Below, piece after piece: positions 55,290 through 63,078 of a stretch of DNA of 64,000 bases. This DNA is from Rhinopithecimicrobium faecis (GTDB taxonomy: Bacteria; Bacteroidota; Bacteroidia; Sphingobacteriales; Sphingobacteriaceae). Position 1 is the first letter of the stretch; every line of letters begins with the position of its first letter. The notes below the pieces were generated by a model. The model was not told where the DNA came from. It saw only the letters and a program-made list of their open reading frames with translations, and ran no database searches. The translations under genes and the position numbers were made by a program. The DNA lies in the NCBI GenBank assembly GCA_017942165.1, contig JAGKSB010000007.1:124001-188000 (forward strand), written 5' to 3'.

Positions 55290-58100
55290 GTGAAAAAGTT
55301 ATTTCTGCTAGATGGAATGGCCCTGATTTACAGAGCCTACTTCGCTTTAAATAAATCCCCAAGATTAACAGCCTCCGGCTTAAATACGGGTGCTGTCATG
55401 GGCTTTGCCAATACGCTATTAGATGTATTAAAGAATCAACAACCCAGCCATATCGCTGTGGTATTTGACACCTCGGCACCGACCAATCGGCATATTGAAT
55501 TTGAAGCTTATAAAGCGAATCGCGAAAAGATGCCTGAAGATCTTGCGGCGGCGATACCCTATGTGTTTCAATTAATTGAAGGCTTTAATATCCCTATTAT
55601 CACCAAAGATGGCTTTGAGGCGGATGACATTATAGGTACCCTAGCGAAAAAAGGGGAACAGGCTGGATTTACGGTATACTGCATGACTCCAGATAAGGAT
55701 TTTGCTCAGCTCGTTTCCGAAAATATATTTATTTATAAACCCGCACGCATGGGCAATGGCGCCGAAATACTGGGCGTCCCAGAAATATTGGCGAAGTGGG
55801 AGATCAATGAGGTAACTCAAGTAATAGATATCCTCGGTCTTTGGGGGGATGCCGTAGATAATATCCCTGGAATCCCCGGTATTGGTGAAAAGACAGCGAA
55901 AAAATTAATGCAGGAGTACCATTCTGTAGAAAATCTAATTGCCAATGCCGAGCAGCTGAAGGGGAAGCAGCGTGAGAATGTTATCAACTTTGCCGAACAA
56001 GGGTTAATTTCTAAAAAGTTGGCCACGATTATCCTCGATGTTCCTGTAGCATTTGAAGAAGAAAAATTACGTTTAGAAGAGCCTAATAGGGAGCTACTAG
56101 AGCCCCTATTCGCCACCTTAGAATTCCGTACCTTAAGTAAGCGTGTATTCTCTGATAATGCAGCTTCTGAGCAGGCTACCAGCTATCAGCCACAGATGGA
56201 TTTATTTTCATCTGCCGCACAGACGGCGACCTACAGTAACGCCCCTTCTGCCATAGCGAAGGAGGATGAAGCTGATAAGGGCCCATTAAACACCCTTGAA
56301 AACACAAAACATACCTATCATTTAGTTGACAATGAGGAAGCACAAGTAGCGCTTGCTAAGACCTTAAGTCAGCAAGCAAGCATCTGCTTTGATACAGAAA
56401 CCACAGGATTAGATGCAAACAGCGCAGAGATTGTTGGTTTCTCATTTTCCTTCGAAGCAGGAAAGGCTTATTATATCCCTACCCCAGCGGACCGAAAAGA
56501 GGCTGTAGTAATTTTATCGCGTTTCAAAGAAGTCTTTGAAAATGAATCCATAGAGAAAGTAGGCCAAAATATAAAGTATGATATTTTATTGTTAGCGCGC
56601 TATGATATCCAAGTGAAAGGGCTTCTATTCGACACCATGCTTGCGCATTACCTTATCGACCCTGACACACGCCATGGCATGGACCTCTTGGCTGAAAATT
56701 ACTTAAACTACAAGCCTGTATCTATTACCGAACTGATCGGTGCTAAAGGTAAGAAGCAAGGTAATATGCGTGATGTTCCTTTAGAGGAAGTGAAGGAATA
56801 TGCGGCTGAAGATGCGGATATCACCTGGCAGCTGAAAGAAGTATTCCAACCTTTATTAGCGGAGACGGCGACCTTAGCCTTAGCAAATACCGTGGAATTT
56901 CCGCTGGTTTATGTCTTGGCTGAAATAGAACGTAATGGCGTAAAGATTGATGTAGATACCCTGGTGGAATTCTCAAAGGAGCTAGAGATTTCTGTGCGTG
57001 CTTTAGAGCAAAATATCTATACCAAAGCGGGAGTAACCTTTAATATAGCTTCACCCAAACAGCTGGGGGAAGTGCTATTTGACAAACTACAGCTAGACCC
57101 TAAAGCTAAGAAAACAAAAACAGGACAATATAAAACCGGGGAAGATGTCCTTCTAGCCTTAGCATATAAATCAGATATTGTTGCAGATATCTTAGAATTT
57201 CGTCAGCTTCAGAAGCTTAAATCTACCTATGTAGATGCATTACCCGAATTAATAAATCCAGAAACAGGATTAATACATACCTCTTACAATCAAGCTGTAG
57301 CAGCTACTGGCCGCCTGAGCTCCACCAACCCAAACTTACAGAATATCCCTATTCGTACAGAAAAAGGGCGTGAAGTACGTAAGGCATTTATTCCACGTGC
57401 TGCAGACCATGTTATCCTATCGGCCGATTATTCGCAAATTGAGCTACGCTTAATTGCAGAGCTGAGCAAGGATAAGCATATGATGGAAGCATTTATTGCA
57501 GGTCATGATATCCACCGCGCTACAGCGGCGAAAGTATATGGTATTTCTTTGGAGGAAGTTACCTCCGATCAACGTAGAAATGCAAAAGCGGTAAACTTCG
57601 GTATTATTTACGGGCAATCGGCTTTTGGGTTGTCCCAAAATTTGGGGATCCCTCGCAAAGAGGCCGCCGATATTATCAATCAATATTTCGAACAATATCC
57701 AGGGATTAAGACCTATATGTCTTCTGTCATTGAAGTAGCAAAAGAAAAAGGCTATGTTGAAACAATCCTAAAGCGTAGACGTTATTTACGAGATATCAAT
57801 TCTGGGAATATGACTGTACGAGGCTTTGCGGAGAGGAATGCCATCAATGCGCCGATTCAAGGGTCTGCAGCAGACTTAATAAAGATTGCTATGCTAGGTA
57901 TTCAGCAGGACATTAAGGATCAAGGTCTTCACGGGAAAATGATTATGCAGGTACACGATGAGTTGGTCTTCGATGTACCTCAAGGGGAAGTTGCCGCTTT
58001 TCGCGCGCTAATCACCGATCGTATGACCAATGCTATTCAAACAGCAGTTCCCCTAGAAATCGAAATTGGTGAAGGTAAAAATTGGTTAGAAGCACATTAA
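55290..58100 (+). CDS. polA: DNA polymerase I
   Basis: 936 aa from a GTG start. N-terminal 5'-3' exonuclease (LLDGMALIYRAYFALN, ADDIIGTLA, TPDKDFAQLV, GDAVDNIPGIPGIGEKTA), a Pro/Ala-rich linker (~290-330), an intact 3'-5' exonuclease (Asp368/Glu370 in DTETTGLD; later AEDADITWQL), and the polymerase domain with ATGRLSSTNPNLQNIP, Asp713 in DYSQIELR, RRNAKAVNFGIIYG and Asp890-Glu891 in VHDELVF. Proofreading residues are kept, unlike in Taq. Functions in Okazaki maturation and repair. One base separates it from the MORN gene. Confidence 0.97.
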   Translation: MKKLFLLDGMALIYRAYFALNKSPRLTASGLNTGAVMGFANTLLDVLKNQQPSHIAVVFDTSAPTNRHIEFEAYKANREKMPEDLAAAIPYVFQLIEGFNIPIITKDGFEADDIIGTLAKKGEQAGFTVYCMTPDKDFAQLVSENIFIYKPARMGNGAEILGVPEILAKWEINEVTQVIDILGLWGDAVDNIPGIPGIGEKTAKKLMQEYHSVENLIANAEQLKGKQRENVINFAEQGLISKKLATIILDVPVAFEEEKLRLEEPNRELLEPLFATLEFRTLSKRVFSDNAASEQATSYQPQMDLFSSAAQTATYSNAPSAIAKEDEADKGPLNTLENTKHTYHLVDNEEAQVALAKTLSQQASICFDTETTGLDANSAEIVGFSFSFEAGKAYYIPTPADRKEAVVILSRFKEVFENESIEKVGQNIKYDILLLARYDIQVKGLLFDTMLAHYLIDPDTRHGMDLLAENYLNYKPVSITELIGAKGKKQGNMRDVPLEEVKEYAAEDADITWQLKEVFQPLLAETATLALANTVEFPLVYVLAEIERNGVKIDVDTLVEFSKELEISVRALEQNIYTKAGVTFNIASPKQLGEVLFDKLQLDPKAKKTKTGQYKTGEDVLLALAYKSDIVADILEFRQLQKLKSTYVDALPELINPETGLIHTSYNQAVAATGRLSSTNPNLQNIPIRTEKGREVRKAFIPRAADHVILSADYSQIELRLIAELSKDKHMMEAFIAGHDIHRATAAKVYGISLEEVTSDQRRNAKAVNFGIIYGQSAFGLSQNLGIPRKEAADIINQYFEQYPGIKTYMSSVIEVAKEKGYVETILKRRRYLRDINSGNMTVRGFAERNAINAPIQGSAADLIKIAMLGIQQDIKDQGLHGKMIMQVHDELVFDVPQGEVAAFRALITDRMTNAIQTAVPLEIEIGEGKNWLEAH

Positions 58101-58101
58101 A

Positions 58102-59205
58102 ATGAAAAAATATAGTCTCCTTTTCTTTTTATGCTGCTACCTATGCACAGGTATGGCGCAGCAGTCTTCCGCTTATTTGAAGCGGCTTTCGGATAGTACG
58201 ATCCGTATGTTTTTAGATGAGAAATACTATTTAGCACAAGAGAATTGTGAATTTAAAGCTAAAGAACGCGTCGCGGGATTTGATTTTAAGACGAATAAAT
58301 TTCACGGCCCCTTTAAGGAATTTAACTTAAATGGGCGCATGGTGCTTACGGGCAACTATATCGCAGGAGAGAAAGATGGATTATTTACCGCTTTTCATGG
58401 CAATGGGAATAAGAAGTGGACTGTACAATTTAGTAAAGATGTCCCTATAGGGGATTGGACATACTACTATCCCGATGAGTTACCCATGCTTATTATGAAG
58501 TATGATAGTACCGGAGGAGTGCGTGTTGATTCCTATTGGGACACAAAGCGCAAAAAATTAGTAGACAATGGGAAAGGGACATTTTCCATGATCTATCCCT
58601 TTCAAGGGTTTTCAGAATATGGCTATCCCTCCTATAACCGTCGCGGCAAGATCGTCAATGGAGTGCCTGAAGGTTACTGGCCTATCTATTTCTTAGACCA
58701 TAAAAATTCGGCAACCTTAGCTGCAGAGGAATATTTTAAGGAAGGAGCTTTTCAAGGAGGGTTAAACTTATTCACCGATGGGAGCTATACACTTTCGCCA
58801 TTTTCCTTCTCTCCGATTGATAACTTTGTACGTGCCGAACAATTTATTTCTAAAGATTGTAATTTTGATGAATTTTCGAATTTCAACCAGTATCTAATGC
58901 AGAAGTTTGAACAAATTCTGAGCAACTATAATCTCAAAAGCTTGATGAATCAACCGATTAGTTATCAAATCAGTGTATCCAAAAAAGGCGTTCCAAAATC
59001 TTTAATATTTACCCGTCCTTTGGATCAACCGAAAGTACAGGAAGTCTTAGAAAGGGGGATAAATATGATTCCATTCTACTACCCTACTTGGAAAGATGGA
59101 CAAGAGATTGATGATACCCTGCAGGTCGTAGCCGATCTACAAGTCAATGAGCTCGGTAAAGCACAATTCTATAACCTTAAAATTCAAAGAAATAATAGCA
59201 AATAA
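58102..59205 (+). CDS. Exported MORN-repeat (YwqK-like) protein behind polA
   Basis: 367 aa with signal peptide (KYSLLFFLCCYLCTGMAQ). Residues ~60-130 carry MORN_2-type repeats (KFHGPFKEFNLNGRMVLTGN, EKDGLFTAFHGNGNKKWTVQ, VPIGDWTYYYPDELPML), and another copy is at ~190 (IVNGVPEGYWPIYF). The C-terminal ~80 residues (VSKKGVPKSLIF...PTWKDGQEIDDT) faintly resemble a TonB C-terminal domain. Function unknown. Only one base separates it from the polA stop, so it is co-transcribed with polA despite having an unrelated, periplasmic location. Confidence 0.75.
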   Translation: MKKYSLLFFLCCYLCTGMAQQSSAYLKRLSDSTIRMFLDEKYYLAQENCEFKAKERVAGFDFKTNKFHGPFKEFNLNGRMVLTGNYIAGEKDGLFTAFHGNGNKKWTVQFSKDVPIGDWTYYYPDELPMLIMKYDSTGGVRVDSYWDTKRKKLVDNGKGTFSMIYPFQGFSEYGYPSYNRRGKIVNGVPEGYWPIYFLDHKNSATLAAEEYFKEGAFQGGLNLFTDGSYTLSPFSFSPIDNFVRAEQFISKDCNFDEFSNFNQYLMQKFEQILSNYNLKSLMNQPISYQISVSKKGVPKSLIFTRPLDQPKVQEVLERGINMIPFYYPTWKDGQEIDDTLQVVADLQVNELGKAQFYNLKIQRNNSK

Positions 59206-59237
59206 TAAAATATCTGTTATAGTAGCACTTAAAAACA

Positions 59238-59245
59238 TATATTTG
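59238..59245 (+). promoter_or_regulatory. -7 promoter box of psd
   Basis: TATATTTG, exact TAnnTTTG, 19 bases before the ATG. Confidence 0.45.
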
Positions 59246-59264
59246 CACTAAATTTTATATAAAT

Positions 59265-59918
59265 ATGACATTTCATAAAGAAGGGTATACAAGTCTTGCC
59301 TTAGCCATATTATTCATTTTTGTAATTAATGCCGTAGCAGATTATTACGATGCATTACCTATTATCAAATGGTTTGTATACTTACTTTCCGCATTTGTAT
59401 TTATTGTTATAGTTCAGTTTTTCAGAAGCCCTAAGAAAGTTATTCAGCTGCAAGATGGCGTTATTCTATGCCCTGCAGATGGAAAAGTCGTGGTGATAGA
59501 AGAAACTGAGGAAACAGAATATTTTCATGATCGCCGTTTACAAGTGTCCATTTTTATGTCCCCGACGAATGTGCATGTAAACAGAAATCCAATTTCCGGT
59601 ATTGTATCCTATTTTAAATACCATCCAGGAAAATTTTTGGTCGCATGGCATCCGAAATCCTCTACTGAAAATGAGCGTACGACTGTTGTCGTAAAAGCAA
59701 ACAATGGTGTAGAGATCTTATTTAGACAAATTGCGGGTGCTTTAGCACGTCGTATTGTATGGTATGTAAAGGACAATGATCCCGTAATTCAGGGGTCAGA
59801 ATTTGGTTTTATAAAATTCGGCTCTCGGGTAGATTTATTCTTACCATTGGGTTCCGAGATCCATGTAAATATTGGTGACAAAGTGGTCGGAGGAAAAACG
59901 ATTATTGGCAGATATTAA
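59265..59918 (+). CDS. psd: Phosphatidylserine decarboxylase, short form
   Basis: 217 aa. Two hydrophobic helices at the N-terminus, then CPADGKVVVIEE, VSIFMSPTNVHVNR and IVWYVKDNDPVIQGSEFGFIKFGS, with Gly-Ser in FGSRVD as the self-cleavage site that makes the pyruvoyl cofactor. Converts phosphatidylserine to phosphatidylethanolamine in the membrane. The short family (~220 aa) is common in Bacteroidota. A terminator directly follows. Confidence 0.92.
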   Translation: MTFHKEGYTSLALAILFIFVINAVADYYDALPIIKWFVYLLSAFVFIVIVQFFRSPKKVIQLQDGVILCPADGKVVVIEETEETEYFHDRRLQVSIFMSPTNVHVNRNPISGIVSYFKYHPGKFLVAWHPKSSTENERTTVVVKANNGVEILFRQIAGALARRIVWYVKDNDPVIQGSEFGFIKFGSRVDLFLPLGSEIHVNIGDKVVGGKTIIGRY

Positions 59919-59947
59919 TATCTTCTTAACATAAGAATTCTTAAATT

Positions 59948-59979
59948 GGCTTCCATAAATTGGAAGCCTATTTTTTTTT
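59948..59979 (+). terminator. Terminator or attenuator between psd and the histidine kinase
   Basis: GGCTTCCA (59948-59955), loop TAAAT, TGGAAGCC (59961-59968), then TATTTTTTTTT ending just three bases before the kinase ATG at 59983. It leaves no room for a promoter downstream. Confidence 0.8.
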
Positions 59980-59982
59980 AAT

Positions 59983-61017
59983 ATGAATTTTAGACAACTC
60001 GTACTTACCAATGCTGCGGCGGTGGGCATCTCCATGGCTATTGTAAGTTTTTATTTCCAACACAACTGGAAATCAGCTTTGATCATCTGCTTAATTGCTT
60101 TGGTGGTCAGCTTCTTAGTGTTCAATTTTCTTTTTGAAAAATATATCTATCGCCGTATTAACACGATGTATAAATTAATACATAATTTAAAACTGGGCAA
60201 AGATCTGCGTGAAGCTATAGGCGAGCATATCAGCTCCGACCCTATAAAAGATGCAGAAAAAGAAGTCCAAGACTGGGCTAAGGATAAGAAGAATGAAATC
60301 GAGGGGCTCCGAAATCAAGAGAAATATCGCCGGGAGTTTCTATCCAATATCTCCCATGAATTCAAAACTCCCCTCTTTGCTATTCAAGGGTATCTAGAAA
60401 CGCTCCAAGATGGACTTATCTATGAAGATCCGGAGATGGCGGAAAAATTCCTTCAGAAAGCGACAAAAAATCTCGACCGCTTAAACTACCTTATTCACGA
60501 CTTAGATGAGATTTCAAAATTGGAATCAGGTATGATTTCCTTAACGCTGGAACGTTTTGATCTTATAGAGTTAATTAAAGAGACGAAGTATACGCTGGAA
60601 GATAAAGCCAAGGAGCATCAGATTACAATGGGCTTAAAGAATAAGTACAACAACCCCACCTTTGTTACTGCAGACCGCAATAAAATGCAGCAGGTGCTTT
60701 ACAACCTGTTGGACAATAGCATTAAATACGGTAGAAAACAAGGACATACAGCCATTCGAATTTTTCATTTATACGATCAAGTTTTGGTCGAAGTTACCGA
60801 TGATGGCGTCGGCATAGAGGAAAAAAATTTACCCCGTGTATTCGAGCGTTTTTACCGTACCGATGAAAGTCGCTCGCGAGATATTGGAGGTTCGGGCTTA
60901 GGATTATCCATTGTAAAACATATTATTGAGGCCCATAATCAGACTGTTCACGTACGAAGTACAGAAGGAATAGGCACCACATTTGGCTTTACGGTATCAA
61001 AAAGTCATTTAAAGTAA
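59983..61017 (+). CDS. Membrane sensor histidine kinase
   Basis: 344 aa. Two transmembrane helices (residues ~8-26 and 31-51) with almost no periplasmic loop, a coiled-coil linker (~85-115), HisKA with phospho-acceptor His125 in NISHEFKTPLFAIQG, and HATPase_c: N box YNLLDNSIKYG, G1 DDGVGIEE, F box VFERFYRTDESRSRD, G2 GGSGLGLSIVKH. PhoR-like in layout. No response regulator is adjacent; the phosphate genes 97 bases downstream suggest phosphate signalling, but the adjacency alone is weak. Expression may depend on read-through of the preceding terminator. Confidence 0.9.
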   Translation: MNFRQLVLTNAAAVGISMAIVSFYFQHNWKSALIICLIALVVSFLVFNFLFEKYIYRRINTMYKLIHNLKLGKDLREAIGEHISSDPIKDAEKEVQDWAKDKKNEIEGLRNQEKYRREFLSNISHEFKTPLFAIQGYLETLQDGLIYEDPEMAEKFLQKATKNLDRLNYLIHDLDEISKLESGMISLTLERFDLIELIKETKYTLEDKAKEHQITMGLKNKYNNPTFVTADRNKMQQVLYNLLDNSIKYGRKQGHTAIRIFHLYDQVLVEVTDDGVGIEEKNLPRVFERFYRTDESRSRDIGGSGLGLSIVKHIIEAHNQTVHVRSTEGIGTTFGFTVSKSHLK

Positions 61018-61088
61018 CTATTAATCCGCTGGTAATCAAAAAAATATATAAATTTTAAGAAATTAACATTAACTTAACATTGACTTTA

Positions 61089-61096
61089 TACTTTTG
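61089..61096 (+). promoter_or_regulatory. -7 promoter box of the PhoU-like/Pit operon
   Basis: TACTTTTG, exact TAnnTTTG, 18 bases before the ATG at 61115. A nearby TTGAC is too close (six bases) to act as -33. Confidence 0.42.
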
Positions 61097-61114
61097 CATA
61101 AAATATTTATCACT

Positions 61115-61762
61115 ATGTCATTAAATGGTATTTTCCAGTATTTCGTCCCTAAGGACAAAAAATTCTTCCCACTTTTTGAACAAGCGGGTAATAACTTAAT
61201 CGATATGGCTCAATTGCTAATCGAGAATGTTAACACAACCGATGTAGAGTACCGCAAAGAAATTTGCCGTAAAATTGAAGATTTAGAACATAAAGGTGAT
61301 AATATCACACATCAAATTCATTTAGAATTAGGAAAGAACTTTATTACTCCATTCGATAGAGAAGACATCCATGCTTTAGCAAGTTCTTTAGACGATGTTG
61401 CTGATTTTATCCATGGTGCTTCGAACCGTATGGACTTATATAAACTTGTAAAAGCTACACAGCCGATGATTGAAATCGCTGGTTTGATTTTAGAAGCTAC
61501 AGAACATGTCTCGAAAGCAATTCATGAATTACGTGACTTAAAGAACATTCGTAACATCACGGATTCTTGTGTACGTATTAATAGTGTAGAGAATAAAGCT
61601 GATTACATTTTCGATAAAGCTGTAGCAGATTTATTCGATTACGAAAAAGATGCTATTACGTTAATCAAACATAAAGAAATATTATCCGCAATGGAAGATG
61701 CTACTGATAAATGTGAAGACGTAGCAAACGTATTAGAAAGTATATTAGTTAAAAATGCATAA
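61115..61762 (+). CDS. DUF47/PhoU-like protein
   Basis: 215 aa from ATG 61115 (an in-frame TTG seven codons earlier overlaps the promoter box). All-helical PhoU-like fold: LIENVNTTDVEYRKEICRKI, EDLEHKGDNITHQIH, PFDREDIHALASSLDDVADF, NKADYIFDKAVADLFDYEKD and EDATDKCEDVANVLES. The Glu/Asp pairs correspond to metal sites in PhoU relatives. Members commonly pair with Pit transporters and modulate them. 40 bases before the Pit gene, same operon. Confidence 0.92.
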   Translation: MSLNGIFQYFVPKDKKFFPLFEQAGNNLIDMAQLLIENVNTTDVEYRKEICRKIEDLEHKGDNITHQIHLELGKNFITPFDREDIHALASSLDDVADFIHGASNRMDLYKLVKATQPMIEIAGLILEATEHVSKAIHELRDLKNIRNITDSCVRINSVENKADYIFDKAVADLFDYEKDAITLIKHKEILSAMEDATDKCEDVANVLESILVKNA

Positions 61763-61802
61763 TACTGTTTTCAGTATACGCGTATATTAGCATTCAAATA
61801 TT

Positions 61803-62813
61803 ATGATATCAACACTACTAGTTGTTGTAATTATACTAGCAATTGCTTTTGACTACATCAATGGTTTCCATGATGCAGCCAATTCCATCGCTACCGTAGT
61901 TTCAACAAAAGTACTAACGCCCTTTATGGCGGTACTATGGGCAGCAATTTTCAATTTTGCCGCATACTTTTACTTTACCGACCATAAGGTTGCCAATACC
62001 GTTGCTAAGACTGTCTTAGAGGAATATATTACCCTAGAGGTAATATTCGCGGGTCTAGTCGCAGCGATAGGCTGGAATTTATTTACCTGGTACTATGGTA
62101 TTCCATCGTCCTCTTCACACACGTTAATTGGTGGTTTTGGTGGATCAGGAATGGCTTATGCTGCACTTTTAGGAGCGAATCCATTAAATGCCATTAATAT
62201 CTCGGCTATTTTAAAGATTATATCTTTTATCGTCTTAGCCCCCATTATTGGATTGATTATATCCATCATCATTACGCTGGTCATTATTAATCTCTCCAAG
62301 AATTCACGGCCCGCTACCGCAGAGAAATGGTTTAAATTTTTACAATTAATCTCTTCCGCAGGTTTAAGTTTTGCACACGGTGGTAATGATGCTCAAAAAG
62401 TAATGGGTATTATATTAGTTGCCATGGTCGCAGGAGGTTACGTTCAGAATACCGAACATATGCCTGAGTGGATTCCATTAACCTGTTATGCCGCAATTTC
62501 ATTAGGTACGATGTCTGGAGGTTGGAAAATCGTAAAGACAATGGGTACAAAAATCACAAAAGTAACACCATTAGAAGGTGTAGCTGCAGAAACTGCTGGA
62601 GCTGTAACCTTAGGTATTACAGAGCATTTTGGTATTCCAGCTTCCACAACACATACAATTACAGGTTCCATTATTGGGGTTGGCGTTGTAAAGCGTGTTA
62701 GTGCTGTACGTTGGGGCGTTACGATAAGCTTACTTTGGGCTTGGGTATTAACGATTCCAGTTTCCGCTCTTTTGGGAGGTTTAACATTAACGATCATTCA
62801 TTATTTCTTATAG
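61803..62813 (+). CDS. pit: Low-affinity inorganic phosphate transporter (Pit family)
   Basis: 336 aa, ~10 transmembrane helices, with both inverted PHO4 signatures: FDYINGFHDAANSIATVVST near the N-terminus and FAHGGNDAQKVMGIILVA in the second half. GIPSSSSHTLIGG and GIPASTTHTITGSIIGVG are the two matching re-entrant segments. Moves metal-phosphate or phosphate with protons. Followed by a terminator at 62866. Confidence 0.94.
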   Translation: MISTLLVVVIILAIAFDYINGFHDAANSIATVVSTKVLTPFMAVLWAAIFNFAAYFYFTDHKVANTVAKTVLEEYITLEVIFAGLVAAIGWNLFTWYYGIPSSSSHTLIGGFGGSGMAYAALLGANPLNAINISAILKIISFIVLAPIIGLIISIIITLVIINLSKNSRPATAEKWFKFLQLISSAGLSFAHGGNDAQKVMGIILVAMVAGGYVQNTEHMPEWIPLTCYAAISLGTMSGGWKIVKTMGTKITKVTPLEGVAAETAGAVTLGITEHFGIPASTTHTITGSIIGVGVVKRVSAVRWGVTISLLWAWVLTIPVSALLGGLTLTIIHYFL

Positions 62814-62865
62814 ATTATAGGTAGCATACACTTTTAATCTTTATTGAAACAAGATAAATACAATT

Positions 62866-62900
62866 AAAATTTGGTACATTTGTGCCAAATTTTTATTTTT
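62866..62900 (+). terminator. Terminator of the PhoU-like/Pit operon
   Basis: AAAATTTGGTAC, loop ATTT, GTGCCAAATTTT followed by TATTTTT. 12 pairs including one G-U. Confidence 0.75.
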
Positions 62901-62950
62901 ATACAGGTTTTTGTAAATATGTTAAAAATCTTATCAGGAAGACAATTTCA

Positions 62951-62981
62951 TTTGAAAGACGGAACTTTGGTATGATGTTTG
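62951..62981 (+). promoter_or_regulatory. Promoter of the OmpA-like gene
   Basis: TTTG (62951-62954), 19-base spacer, GATGTTTG (62974-62981), one mismatch to TAnnTTTG but with ideal -33 spacing. Gives a leader of about 90 bases. Confidence 0.5.
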
Positions 62982-63078
62982 CATGATAAAATTAACGTTT
63001 CTTTAACAACTCGTTTGTTAGTAGAGGCTCATAAAAAAGAATACAATTAAAATTAATAATAACCTTAAAAACAAGAGT

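Noticed and set aside
62486..62797. Minus-strand ORF of 103 codons inside the Pit gene
   Set aside because: Antisense shadow; the plus strand carries both PHO4 signatures.
62875..62882. TACATTTG as an OmpA-gene promoter box
   Set aside because: It lies in the loop side of the Pit terminator hairpin, has no -33 element, and a better spaced promoter exists at 62951-62981.
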